Shown piece after piece: positions 15,295 to 23,674 of a DNA stretch of 64,000 nt. The DNA lies in the NCBI GenBank assembly GCA_002407775.1, contig DHOP01000026.1:56638-120637 (forward strand), read 5' to 3'. Numbering within the stretch: position 1 is the stretch's first letter; each line of letters opens with the position of its first letter. The DNA is from Prevotella sp. UBA5387. Lineage in GTDB: Bacteria; Bacteroidota; Bacteroidia; Bacteroidales; Bacteroidaceae. Under the pieces are notes generated by a model, which saw nothing but the letters and a program-made list of their open reading frames with translations, ran no database searches and was not told the DNA's origin. Both the position numbers and the translations under genes were made by a program.

Positions 15295-15519
15295 TTACCT
15301 AGACTTATTCAAATATATAGACTGTTGGGTTTCATCAGTATCTACAAAGACTAACATTCCATTCTCCATCCAATAATAGTTCGGGGTTATAGTCGAACCA
15401 AAAGAAAAACAGAATGAATCACATACCCAATAACCATCCAAATGAAAAACGAAAAAAATAACAGTGAATCCACTATCGCTAAGTTGTTTGCAGCAATCCC
15501 AATTTATGATAGAGAAATA
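15295..15519 (-). pseudogene. Possible gene remnant between the IS30 and the glycosyltransferase
   Basis: An open frame of 74 codons on the minus strand has no start codon near its beginning: it opens just after a TAG that follows the glycosyltransferase stop. It ends in protein-like sequence: HLDGYWVCDSF, then STITPNYYWMENGMLVFVD, then TQQSIYLNKSR. The bias toward aromatic and acidic residues in the second half looks like a real C-terminus. I do not recognise the family. The simplest reading is a decayed gene or the tail of one cut by rearrangement; it could also be chance. Confidence 0.3.
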
Positions 15520-15522
15520 CTA

Positions 15523-16272
15523 TTAACTCTGCAAACTGGGATATTTGCGGAACCATCCGTCCCAACGAAGCCGCATTACACCAAAAAAAGCCTCACTGAA
15601 TATTCCCCCACTCATCTTGCTCGTACCCTCGCGACGGTTTACAAAGACAACGGAGACCTCCTTAATCTTGGCTCCTATCGTGTGAGCAGTGAACTTCATC
15701 TCAATCTGAAAAGCGTAGCCCTTAAATCGAATCTTATCCAATTCGACGGTATGTAACACACGACGTCGGTAACAAACAAATCCTGCCGTAGTATCATGAA
15801 TGTTAAGCCCCGTTACCAACTGCACATACTTTGAAGCAAAATAACTCATCAAAACACGTCCCATCGGCCAATTCACAACATTAACTCCGGTAACATAACG
15901 AGACCCAATGGCAACGTCAGCGCCCTCTTCATGACAGGCGGCATAGAGTCGTAGTAAATCATTGGGATTGTGGCTAAAGTCGGCATCCATCTCAAAGATA
16001 TACTCATAATCACGTTCCAACGCCCACTTGAAACCAGCAATATATGCCGTACCCAAACCTTGCTTTCCAGTTCGCTCAATGATGAATAAGCGATCACTAA
16101 ACTCGGTATCCATCAATCGATGTACGATGCCGGCGGTTCCATCAGGACTACCATCGTCAATAACCAGAATATGAAAATGCTTTGGCAAAGCAAAGACGAC
16201 ACGGATTATTTTCTCCATGTTCTCTTTCTCATTATAAGTAGGAATAATGACTATTGAATCGGCGTCGTTCAT
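15523..16272 (-). CDS. Polyprenol-phosphate mannose synthase-like glycosyltransferase (GT2)
   Basis: A 249-aa family 2 glycosyltransferase of the Dpm1 type, which transfers a sugar from a nucleotide donor to a polyprenyl phosphate at the inner membrane. The N-terminus has the donor-binding SIVIIPTYNEKENM and ILVIDDGSPDGTAGI, and the metal-binding motif MDADFSHNP (DxD-like) follows near residue 95. The C-terminus lacks the extra membrane helices of long Dpm1 forms. Its neighbours, plsC and a membrane phosphoesterase, also work on lipids or the envelope. The gap to plsC is 69 bp and contains a minus-strand TAATTTTG, so it may have its own promoter as well as read-through. The donor sugar is not known. 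Confidence 0.88.
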   Translation of the reverse strand: MNDADSIVIIPTYNEKENMEKIIRVVFALPKHFHILVIDDGSPDGTAGIVHRLMDTEFSDRLFIIERTGKQGLGTAYIAGFKWALERDYEYIFEMDADFSHNPNDLLRLYAACHEEGADVAIGSRYVTGVNVVNWPMGRVLMSYFASKYVQLVTGLNIHDTTAGFVCYRRRVLHTVELDKIRFKGYAFQIEMKFTAHTIGAKIKEVSVVFVNRREGTSKMSGGIFSEAFFGVMRLRWDGWFRKYPSLQS

Positions 16273-16297
16273 AAATAGTGTATGTTTAGTGTAGATG

Positions 16298-16305
16298 CAA
16301 AATTA
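16298..16305 (-). promoter_or_regulatory. Possible -7 element of the GT2 gene
   Basis: The minus strand reads TAATTTTG about 26 bp before the GT2 ATG. Confidence 0.4.
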
Positions 16306-16341
16306 GTAAATAAATGGGAGTTCACAAGGAAATAGTGCCAT

Positions 16342-17100
16342 TTATTGATCTGGGTTTTTAACAAATCCCTGATAATTGATATCAAGTCCATTCATCACAG
16401 CCTTGTAGCTTTCATCTTTAAGATAGTCGATGTTTTCGCGCCCACTACCAATGGGCGAGATGGGTTTGTGGATGGTAAGGCGTAGTGGATGCCACTCTAC
16501 CCAGTGCCAATCTTTCATACGTGGCATCACATTGAAGGAGCCATTGATAGTAATAGGGCACACGGGCAATTGTAGATCGTCTGCCAACATAAACGCTCCA
16601 CGACGGAAAACGCCCATATGTCCTGTGAATGTTCGTGCTCCCTCGGGAAACACAGTAAGCGACATACCTTCACAAAGAATTTTGCGAGCCTCATCGTAAG
16701 ACTTGCGAATAGCCTGAGGGCCGCCCTTGTCCACAAATATATGGTGAGCATAAACACAGGCAATGCCAACGAATGGAACTTTACGAAGAGCCTTTTTCAT
16801 CATCCATTTAAAATTTCTGTTCAGAAAACCATAGATAAGAAATATGTCAAAAGCTCCCTGATGATTGGCAACAAACACGTAGCTTTGCCCTTTGACGAGG
16901 TATTCACGTCCTTCAACCTTTACTGGAAGAAACAACAATCGGATGGTTATCCAGGACCAGATACGACCCGGATAATAGCCCCAAAAATGTCCATTGCCCA
17001 AAAAAGAGCCTACAACCGTTACTATGGCAGTAAGAATCGTTGCTACCAAAAATAAAGGAAAGAAAATAAAGAGCTGATAAAGTCGATATAGATACTTCAT
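16342..17100 (-). CDS. plsC: 1-acyl-sn-glycerol-3-phosphate acyltransferase
   Basis: Makes phosphatidic acid by adding the second acyl chain to lysophosphatidic acid, at the inner membrane. The protein is 252 aa. An N-terminal hydrophobic segment (about residues 8-35) anchors it. The HX4D catalytic motif is NHQGAFD near residue 80, and the substrate-binding FPEGART motif follows near residue 150. The block between them, MMKKALRKVPFVGIACVYAH, is also typical. Only 1 bp separates it from the phosphoesterase gene upstream, so the two are co-transcribed. Confidence 0.92.
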   Translation of the reverse strand: MKYLYRLYQLFIFFPLFLVATILTAIVTVVGSFLGNGHFWGYYPGRIWSWITIRLLFLPVKVEGREYLVKGQSYVFVANHQGAFDIFLIYGFLNRNFKWMMKKALRKVPFVGIACVYAHHIFVDKGGPQAIRKSYDEARKILCEGMSLTVFPEGARTFTGHMGVFRRGAFMLADDLQLPVCPITINGSFNVMPRMKDWHWVEWHPLRLTIHKPISPIGSGRENIDYLKDESYKAVMNGLDINYQGFVKNPDQ

Positions 17101-17101
17101 G

Positions 17102-18259
17102 TTATTTGCGATGAAGGGTTATAATAGCTATTTCTGGTGGCATACCAAATCGGAACGGCACAAGGGCACCGATGCCTGAAGAAACATAAAGGAACTGACC
17201 ATCTTCCTCAAAGAGGCCATAGTCTTGTTTGTATACGGCACGAATGAAGTGCAATCCAAAAAGAGTAGCTTGACCACCATGAGTGTGACCGCTTAATGTG
17301 AGCTTTATTCGATTACTAGGACGAATATAGTCATCCCATGCTTTGGGATCATGCTGTAGCAAAACAACAAATGCGTTATCCGCAACTCCATGCATTGTCT
17401 TTTGAAAGTCAGCACTATCAGGATTAGCATAATTTTGCTCACCGGCAATCACGATAGAATCTTGCCCGCGATATAAAGTGACGTGCTCATTATTCAACAA
17501 CCGCCAGCCCCATTGACATTCAGTATTGATGGTAGCCTGTCGATTTCTTGCCTCTACAGAGGGTTCTTCTTCTGTATATTTGCTATAATCGTGGTTTCCG
17601 AGGACAGATATCACACCATTCTTTGCACGCAAACCTGACATCAATTGGTTGAAACGATGGAGTTCTTGAGGTTTGGCGTTCTGAATATCACCATTGAAAA
17701 CGATCAGGTCAGCATTTGAAGTATTGAGACTATCCATGGCCTCCTGCAATACTCCATAACGCCATCCGTCAAACGTTCCCAGATGGGCATCGCTAAACTG
17801 CGCTATTCGATATCCATCGAAGCTTTGTGGTAGATCCTTAAAAAAAACATTGACATGCCGTACTTTGAAATTGGTGATGCCTCGGGTAAAGCCATAAATG
17901 AGAACAAGCCACATCCATAAACAGAGAAATAAAGCCGCATAGTTTCCCCAATTATGCCGAGTATGCCGCAGTCTCTTCCAAGCCCAGCCACCAGATGACA
18001 ATATTGCAGCCAAAGCCTTTGGAATCACAATCAATCCAACTAAGAACATATAGGTGTTGATCACCGTCATGTCGTCTGGAATATAATTGCGTAGGAATCC
18101 CAAATAGATGGTATAGACAACCATCAACAGGCCCGGAGACCACCAAAGCACACGTACCCATAACTTATAAAAGTTATGGTGTTTCCAATATATCTGATCA
18201 AAATAAAGATCAGACAACAGAATGACGAATAGGACAGGAAATAGTATTCTCGATATCAC
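17102..18259 (-). CDS. Membrane-anchored metallophosphoesterase
   Basis: A 385-aa calcineurin-like phosphoesterase with four predicted N-terminal membrane helices (roughly residues 1-135) and a catalytic domain behind them. The metal ligand motifs appear in order: FSDAHLG, FNGDIQN, VLGNHDYS, LLQHDP and LSGHTHGGQ. This is the YkuE/YaeI-like architecture; some relatives act on phospholipids, for example phosphatidylglycerol phosphate or UDP-diacylglucosamine. The substrate here is unknown. The direct link to plsC (1-bp gap) and the 20-bp gap to pyrC suggest one operon, and the plsC link favours a lipid role. Confidence 0.88.
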   Translation of the reverse strand: MISRILFPVLFVILLSDLYFDQIYWKHHNFYKLWVRVLWWSPGLLMVVYTIYLGFLRNYIPDDMTVINTYMFLVGLIVIPKALAAILSSGGWAWKRLRHTRHNWGNYAALFLCLWMWLVLIYGFTRGITNFKVRHVNVFFKDLPQSFDGYRIAQFSDAHLGTFDGWRYGVLQEAMDSLNTSNADLIVFNGDIQNAKPQELHRFNQLMSGLRAKNGVISVLGNHDYSKYTEEEPSVEARNRQATINTECQWGWRLLNNEHVTLYRGQDSIVIAGEQNYANPDSADFQKTMHGVADNAFVVLLQHDPKAWDDYIRPSNRIKLTLSGHTHGGQATLFGLHFIRAVYKQDYGLFEEDGQFLYVSSGIGALVPFRFGMPPEIAIITLHRK

Positions 18260-18279
18260 TATTGCTAAATGTAAACGTG

Positions 18280-19638
18280 TTACTCAGTAAGGCGAAATCT
18301 AACAGGCTCGCCACGATAGTCATCATCTATACTGCCACGATCGTATACAATGTGCCCATTGCACAATGTCTGTCTAATGTGCCAAGGAAATTGTCGTCCC
18401 TCAAGAGGACTCCATTTACACTTACTCTCTATCACTTCCCTAGTCACAGTCCATGAATTGCCCTTCTCGACGATGGCAATATCTGCCTTATATCCGGGAC
18501 GAAGGAATCCGCGATCACTGACTGAGAACAATCGCGCTGGGTTGTGCGCCATCAACTCCACCAATCGCTCAATGGTGAGCACTCCATCTTCTACCAATCC
18601 AAGCATTGTCACCAATGAAAATTGAATCATGGGCATTCCCGAAGCCGCTTTAGCGCTACCACCTAGCTTGTCCTTCTCCTCATGAGGAGCATGATCAGTA
18701 CCAACTGCGGTGATTCGTCCGTCAGTCAGCGCATGTCTTAATGCTTCGCGATCGAAATCAGACTTCACGGAAGGGTTGCACTTGATTCGCGGTCCAAGTA
18801 ACTTGTAATCTTCATCAGAAAAAAGAAGGTGGGCAATAACTCCCTCCCCAGTAATACAAGGGAGATGCTCAGATGATGTCGCCGGCTCAAATAATTCCAG
18901 CTCTTTAGCTGTAGAAATATGTGCTATATGCAGTTGAGTGCCATATTTATGAGCCAATCCTACCGCCAATAACGAACTAGCATAACAAGCTTCAGCAGAA
19001 CGAATAACGGGATGTAGTGAGATGTCTGGGTCGTCACCATAGCGCTGTTTAGCCTCAGCCATATTGTGATTAACAATGGCCGAGTCTTCACAATGGGTCA
19101 TAAGTGGCAGTTGCAAGTCTGCACAGGTCTTGAAAACAGTGTGAAGTGATTCTTCTCTATCCACTTGCATATTGCCCGTGGACGCACCCATAAAGAGTTT
19201 GATGCCAGGCACCCGTGTCCGATCAAGTAGCGCAAAAGACGGACTATTGTCTCTTGAAGCACCAAAAAAGAATGCATAATTCACACGACTTTCTGATGCC
19301 CCCAACTGAAACTTAGCTTCTAGCGCATCCTGTGTTGTGGTTTGGGGTATTGTGTTGGGCATGTCAAAGAACGATGTGACGCCTCCAGCGGCAGCGGCAC
19401 GACTTTCAGATGCAATATCAGCCTTACGGGTTAGCCCTGGCTCACGAAAATGAACATGTTCATCGATAACACCTGGAATAACGAAACAACCCGTAGCATC
19501 CACGAATTTATCGCAGTTGCCACGGGCCAAATAAGTTCCTTCTATTATGTCGGTGATACGATCATCATCGATGACAATCGTTCCCACGAAGCTCCTACTC
19601 TCGTTGACCACCCGACCACCATCTATGATCGTTCTCAT
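18280..19638 (-). CDS. pyrC: Dihydroorotase
   Basis: Closes N-carbamoyl-aspartate to dihydroorotate in pyrimidine synthesis. It is a 452-aa class I enzyme of the amidohydrolase fold. The metal site begins with DEHVHFREPG, and LMTHCED, LHIAHIST and TDHAPHEEKDK carry the other ligands. GIKLFMGAS is the segment around residue 155 characteristic of this group. Related hydantoinase-like or allantoinase enzymes share the fold, but FREPG and the length favour dihydroorotase. It sits between a DUF4369 lipoprotein gene (20-bp gap) and the phosphoesterase (20-bp gap). The pyrKD genes lie 11 kb away. Confidence 0.9.
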   Translation of the reverse strand: MRTIIDGGRVVNESRSFVGTIVIDDDRITDIIEGTYLARGNCDKFVDATGCFVIPGVIDEHVHFREPGLTRKADIASESRAAAAGGVTSFFDMPNTIPQTTTQDALEAKFQLGASESRVNYAFFFGASRDNSPSFALLDRTRVPGIKLFMGASTGNMQVDREESLHTVFKTCADLQLPLMTHCEDSAIVNHNMAEAKQRYGDDPDISLHPVIRSAEACYASSLLAVGLAHKYGTQLHIAHISTAKELELFEPATSSEHLPCITGEGVIAHLLFSDEDYKLLGPRIKCNPSVKSDFDREALRHALTDGRITAVGTDHAPHEEKDKLGGSAKAASGMPMIQFSLVTMLGLVEDGVLTIERLVELMAHNPARLFSVSDRGFLRPGYKADIAIVEKGNSWTVTREVIESKCKWSPLEGRQFPWHIRQTLCNGHIVYDRGSIDDDYRGEPVRFRLTE

Positions 19639-19658
19639 TCTTTAGGGGTTCATGGATG

Positions 19659-20459
19659 TTAGTTTTGTACTGGTGTAGTTGATGGAGCTGCCATCTGGTT
19701 GGGAGTTGGACCATCTGGAGGGGGTGCCATGGCGGCTCCTGGTGTTGCATGTGCCGGCTCTTGCATGCCATTCATGATATTCTGATTTTGCTGAGCGGCT
19801 TCATAATAGTCCTTCACCTGTGGGTCGTTCTTAAATTTATCGGTAGCTTTACTCATGATATCCTCTATCCAAGCATCAAGCATCGGTACTTCATAACGAC
19901 TCATGCAAGTATTTAGGAACACGTAAGGACCAAGCACATTGTCGAAATTCTCAGTAACAAACGTGGTCAGGAGATTATCTATTTTACGATTGATCTGAGC
20001 GTCTTCGGCGGTCAATTTAGCATTAATCACGTTCATATCCTGCCCATTCATGATAGCCTGGTCATGCTTATGCACGAGATCAGAACTCTGATTCATAAGC
20101 TGGGTGAACTTCAATCGGAAATCAGAAAGACGATCATTGAGTGGAGTACCCATAACGCTTTCCTGTGTATTATCTATTTTAACTACAATCTCTCCACCTT
20201 CCAAAACCACAGGAATACCTGGATTATCATCCAAGAATATATTAGCTACTCGAACTGAGTCTATTGAACCCTGAAACTGGAATTGTCCATGCACCACATC
20301 ACAAGAATCCAGGCTTTTCATCACAGTATCCTTATAGACCTTGAGATAGAGCTTCTGCCCATCTAGGGTCGATACATTCGACGAGCCAGTTATACTGTAG
20401 GTGTCTGCGCATGAGGCAAGGGTTAAAACACCGATTATCGAGTAAAAGATTTTATTCAT
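19659..20459 (-). CDS. DUF4369-domain lipoprotein
   Basis: A 266-aa lipoprotein. The signal peptide ends in a lipobox (LTLASC, Cys near residue 17). The first 90 mature residues (SITGSSNVSTLDGQKLYLK, then DSCDVVHGQFQFQGSID) are the beta-barrel DUF4369 seen before thioredoxin-like domains in Bacteroidota. Here no thioredoxin domain with a CxxC follows; instead there is a helical region and a Pro/Gly/Met-rich tail. The start is set at 20459: a longer frame reaches 20486, but a minus-strand TATCTTTG (20484-20491) overlaps it. It is the first gene of the unit leading into pyrC. Function unknown. Confidence 0.82.
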   Translation of the reverse strand: MNKIFYSIIGVLTLASCADTYSITGSSNVSTLDGQKLYLKVYKDTVMKSLDSCDVVHGQFQFQGSIDSVRVANIFLDDNPGIPVVLEGGEIVVKIDNTQESVMGTPLNDRLSDFRLKFTQLMNQSSDLVHKHDQAIMNGQDMNVINAKLTAEDAQINRKIDNLLTTFVTENFDNVLGPYVFLNTCMSRYEVPMLDAWIEDIMSKATDKFKNDPQVKDYYEAAQQNQNIMNGMQEPAHATPGAAMAPPPDGPTPNQMAAPSTTPVQN

Positions 20460-20483
20460 ATGGAGATGGTTCAACAATTCACA

Positions 20484-20491
20484 CAAAGATA
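20484..20491 (-). promoter_or_regulatory. Predicted -7 element of the DUF4369-pyrC unit
   Basis: The minus strand reads TATCTTTG, about 24 bp before the ATG at 20459; it decides that start. Confidence 0.55.
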
Positions 20492-20541
20492 ATATGTATT
20501 CACGAAGCTATGAAAAAAATTATGCTATTTAAAGACATAGC

Positions 20542-20958
20542 TTATTCTTTTATATTTTTTTTCGATAGTTCATGATCCAACCGATGGACAGTATAGACTT
20601 CGACCACGGCAGCAATAAGTAGCAATACCACCCACTTGTTGAAAAGATAGTTGATGTAGTCTATTTGGCTTGAAAATAATGGTTGGAAAAGTTGATAGGC
20701 ATTATCAACCATGAGTATTCCACTAAGGACAAAAAGCAAATTCGCGAAGCCTTGAATACGCTTCAGCCGCTTTATTGTTATGTCGTTTCCTTCATAAGAT
20801 TGTATAGCCTGCATTGTTGAAAACATCAACGCGCCTACTAAATAGACCCAGCACATGATGCCCTGCAGCCACATGAGAGCAAAACCACCTACTCCGATGA
20901 CCATTAAGGCACCGCCAGCAAGAAATATTATACTTTGCCACTTATTCAATTGTTTCAT
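20542..20958 (-). CDS. Four-helix membrane protein of unknown function
   Basis: A 138-aa integral membrane protein with four predicted helices: IIFLAGGALMVIGVGGFAL, IMCWVYLVGALMFSTM, ANLLFVLSGILMVDNAY and WVVLLLIAAVVEVYTVH. The short loops carry basic residues (IKRLKRIQ) on the probable cytoplasmic side. I cannot name a characterised family. Its start overlaps the DivIC-like gene by 17 nt, implying coupled translation and perhaps a link to cell-envelope growth, which is inference from position only. Confidence 0.75.
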   Translation of the reverse strand: MKQLNKWQSIIFLAGGALMVIGVGGFALMWLQGIMCWVYLVGALMFSTMQAIQSYEGNDITIKRLKRIQGFANLLFVLSGILMVDNAYQLFQPLFSSQIDYINYLFNKWVVLLLIAAVVEVYTVHRLDHELSKKNIKE

Positions 20959-21301
20959 CGATACCGGTTATTGTTTCTTGCTCTGGAGATGACGTTGGCT
21001 GGTCAGTGCTTAGGACATATATATCTTCATCATCGGCTTTCATGAAGTAACGTTCACGGGCAATCTTCTCGATAGCCTTTGGATCTCGCCGCAACTCCTG
21101 CAGAGCTTTAGTGGATTGCTCGTTTTCTAAGCTGTATTTCTGGATCTCTGCTTTAAGACCACTTATTTGTAAGTCGTACTGAAAGCGCCTCATAAAACTA
21201 TTGTCGTCAATGAAGCCCACTACAGCCACTCCGATAACGATAGTTATCAAGTACTTATTCCCTGCCAAAAAGTTCCATACTGTAGAAAGTTTGGTACTCA
21301 T
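20942..21301 (-). CDS. FtsB/DivIC-like septum formation protein
   Basis: A 119-aa bitopic protein: a short cytoplasmic N-terminus, one membrane helix (YLITIVIGVAVVGFI, residues 17-32), then a periplasmic coiled coil (LQISGLKAEIQKYSLENEQS) and the conserved motif IEKIARERYFMKADDEDIY. This is the architecture of FtsB/DivIC, which joins FtsL and FtsQ in the divisome to activate septal wall synthesis. The C-terminus is acidic and low-complexity. The gene overlaps the four-helix membrane protein gene and has its own divergent promoter opposite dnaX. Confidence 0.88.
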   Translation of the reverse strand: MSTKLSTVWNFLAGNKYLITIVIGVAVVGFIDDNSFMRRFQYDLQISGLKAEIQKYSLENEQSTKALQELRRDPKAIEKIARERYFMKADDEDIYVLSTDQPTSSPEQETITGIDETIE

Positions 21302-21323
21302 AATCCATTGCCTATAATGCTTG

Positions 21324-21331
21324 CAAAGTTA
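21324..21331 (-). promoter_or_regulatory. Predicted -7 element of the DivIC-like unit
   Basis: The minus strand reads TAACTTTG, about 23 bp before the ATG at 21301. Confidence 0.5.
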
Positions 21332-21372
21332 ATGTAAATCGTGCAAAGGGCAAAAGAAAATAAAGGTTTTGT

Positions 21373-21403
21373 TTTGGCTTTAAGCCTTTTTCGGCTAACT
21401 TTG
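21373..21403 (+). promoter_or_regulatory. Predicted promoter of dnaX
   Basis: TTTG (21373-21376), then 19 bp, then TAACTTTG (21396-21403): a full match to the Bacteroidota -33/-7 pattern. It places the transcript start near 21408 and rules out the upstream ATG at 21341. Confidence 0.7.
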
Positions 21404-21427
21404 CATATCAAACAATCACATTACAAT

Positions 21428-23236
21428 ATGGACAACTACATAGTATCGGCTCGCAAGTACCGCCCTATGACCTTTAGCTCTGTCGTCGGACAAGGGGCGT
21501 TGACAACGACGCTAAAGAATGCCGTCAAGAGTGGTAAGCTGGCCCACGCCTATCTCTTTTGCGGTCCACGCGGAGTAGGTAAGACTACTTGTGCCAGAAT
21601 ATTCGCAAAAACTATAAATTGCGAACACCCTACTGCCGACGGGGAGGCATGCAATGAGTGCGACAGTTGCAATTCCTTCAACGAAGGGCGATCGATGAAC
21701 ATTTTCGAGCTTGATGCTGCCAGCAACAACTCCGTAGAAAACATCAAGAACCTGATGGAGCAAACGCAGATCCCTCCTCAGACAGGTCGATACAAAGTGT
21801 TCATTATTGACGAGGTGCATATGCTTTCCCCAGCTGCCTTCAACGCCTTTCTAAAGACATTGGAGGAGCCGCCTAAGCATGTCATCTTCATACTCGCTAC
21901 AACAGAAAAACACAAAATACTACCTACAATTCTCTCAAGATGCCAGATTTACGACTTTGAGCGTATGACAGTGCCTGAGATTATCAGTCATTTAAAAATG
22001 GTAGCTCAGAATGAAGGCATTGCTTTTGAAGAGGAGGCGCTTAATGTCATCGCTGAAAAGGCAGATGGAGGAATGCGCGATGCCTTATCTATCTTCGATC
22101 AAGTAGCTAGTTTTTCGCAAGGAAATATCACTTTTCAAAAGGTGTTGGAAGACCTTAACGTACTTGACGCCGACCACTATTTCCAAATTGTCGATCATGC
22201 GTTAGCTAATCAAGTAAGCGATATAATGTTGCTACTCGACGGCATCGTTTCTCGTGGATTCGACTGTGGCAATGTAATCAATGGCCTCGCCTCTCACGTG
22301 CGCAACGTGATGATTGCGAAAAATCCGCAGACACTCCCCTTATTAGAAGTAAGCGACCAGCAGCGCAATAAGTATCAGGAACAGGCCAAGAAGTGTCCGT
22401 CTCCATTCCTCTATAAGGCTTTGAAAATATTGAACGAATGCGATGTGCAATATCGCCAAAGCAGCAACAAGCGCCTGCTTACTGAGATTTCGCTCATCCG
22501 CGTAGCCCAAATTACTCAGCCGGAGGACCAAGATGTCCCTGGCGCGGGGCGCAGCCCCAAATATTTGAAAATCCTGTTTAAGAATCTCAAGAGTGCTAAG
22601 CCTCAACCGGCATCGCAGGTTGCCGGGGCTACAAGCGCTCATCCGCAGGTCCAGCCGGCCCATGCGACCACATACTCTGTACCAGAACCCGTTGCGATGA
22701 CTGCTTCCGAGCCTCAGTCATCTGCAAGCTACCCCATTCATTCGGCCGGAAGTGGGCCCCGCCTAAAATTGAAAAATATCGGGATGACCTTTGATACATT
22801 GAGGCGTGGGCCAGAGCAACCCGACTACTCCTCAATTCAAAAGACAGAAGACAAGGTCGCAACTTCCAATGAGAAGAAATTTACCGAAGAAGAGTTGAGT
22901 ATCCAGTGGACGCTCATGTGCAATAGAATGCCCAAACGTCTCGTCGGTCTTGCTTCACGCCTTAAAAACCTTACCCCCCGCATCTCCGAATATCCTATTA
23001 TCGAGATTGTACTCGACAACGAGATCCTTCTTCAACAAGCTACCGAGATAAAGGGAAGTATCACTGCCACCATGAGGAAGACTTTGGGCAACAATGCCAT
23101 TTCTTTGAGTCTCCAGCTTGCAGACCCTGGAACTATGAAAAAAGCTTTTACGAAGCGCGAAATCTTTGATAACCTTCGCCAGGAAAACCCAGCCATAGAG
23201 AAACTTCGTAAGAGTCTGGGCTTGGAGCTTGCCTAA
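21428..23236 (+). CDS. dnaX: DNA polymerase III subunit gamma/tau
   Basis: Motor ATPase of the clamp loader, 602 aa from the ATG at 21428, which fits both the promoter and the usual MDNYIVSARKYRP start. The AAA+ core has Walker A GPRGVGKTTCAR, a four-Cys zinc module (CEHPTADGEACNECDSC), Walker B FIIDEVHML and sensor 1 in ILATTEKHKILPTILSRCQ. Residues 380-480 form a Pro/Ala/Ser-rich linker, and the C-terminal region (from about residue 490) would be the tau-specific part. I see no obvious slippery A-run followed by a hairpin that would make a short gamma form, so probably only the full-length product is made. Confidence 0.94.
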   Translation: MDNYIVSARKYRPMTFSSVVGQGALTTTLKNAVKSGKLAHAYLFCGPRGVGKTTCARIFAKTINCEHPTADGEACNECDSCNSFNEGRSMNIFELDAASNNSVENIKNLMEQTQIPPQTGRYKVFIIDEVHMLSPAAFNAFLKTLEEPPKHVIFILATTEKHKILPTILSRCQIYDFERMTVPEIISHLKMVAQNEGIAFEEEALNVIAEKADGGMRDALSIFDQVASFSQGNITFQKVLEDLNVLDADHYFQIVDHALANQVSDIMLLLDGIVSRGFDCGNVINGLASHVRNVMIAKNPQTLPLLEVSDQQRNKYQEQAKKCPSPFLYKALKILNECDVQYRQSSNKRLLTEISLIRVAQITQPEDQDVPGAGRSPKYLKILFKNLKSAKPQPASQVAGATSAHPQVQPAHATTYSVPEPVAMTASEPQSSASYPIHSAGSGPRLKLKNIGMTFDTLRRGPEQPDYSSIQKTEDKVATSNEKKFTEEELSIQWTLMCNRMPKRLVGLASRLKNLTPRISEYPIIEIVLDNEILLQQATEIKGSITATMRKTLGNNAISLSLQLADPGTMKKAFTKREIFDNLRQENPAIEKLRKSLGLELA

Positions 23237-23674
23237 CCTTCGGAACTTCTTTTTTTCTACCAATCCCTAATCGCTTATATTCCACCATATATAAGCGCGA
23301 TGGTTTTGGAATATTATCATTATAGTAGAATTGTATCTCTGATAACAGCAAAAATGCTAACCTTGTCTATAAATCAACTCAACCTATAACATTTTACGAA
23401 AATTGTGACACAAAAAACCGCAAATAAAGGTGTCTTGATAGCTGAAGTAACATTACAACTGTTTCTCTTTAAGACACAAAAGAAACGATATTTTGGCCGT
23501 GAATCAAATTGAATCACACCATGAATCAATTTGAATTACCGTGTGAATCAATTTGAATCACAGACTGATTCAAATTGAAACAGGGTGCGAACTCAATGAG
23601 ATCACGACCCTGCCTAAAAATCACGGAAAAACCGAAAGGTATAATTGCTAATGCAAAGAAATTTTGTAATTATC
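23237..23674. other. Spacer dnaX-asnA
   Basis: No gene recognised. It holds a 9-bp stem CGCTTATAT/ATATAAGCG (23272-23297) without a T run, and the tandem 22-bp repeats described separately. Confidence 0.5.
23500..23587. repeat. Four tandem 22-bp repeats
   Basis: Units begin at 23500, 23522, 23544 and 23566, each exactly 22 bp. The first two thirds are well conserved (TGAATCAATTTGAATCAC-like) and the ends vary. The middle reads AAATT in units 1 and 4 and AATTT in units 2 and 3, so the array is nearly mirror-symmetric. There are no spacers, so it is not a CRISPR array. Function unknown. Confidence 0.85.

Noticed and set aside
21428..23236. Internal frameshift in dnaX producing a short gamma subunit
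   Set aside because: I saw no A-run slippery site with a downstream hairpin in the expected region.
23500..23587. Tandem repeats as a CRISPR array
   Set aside because: The units touch each other with a 22-bp period and there are no spacers or cas genes.
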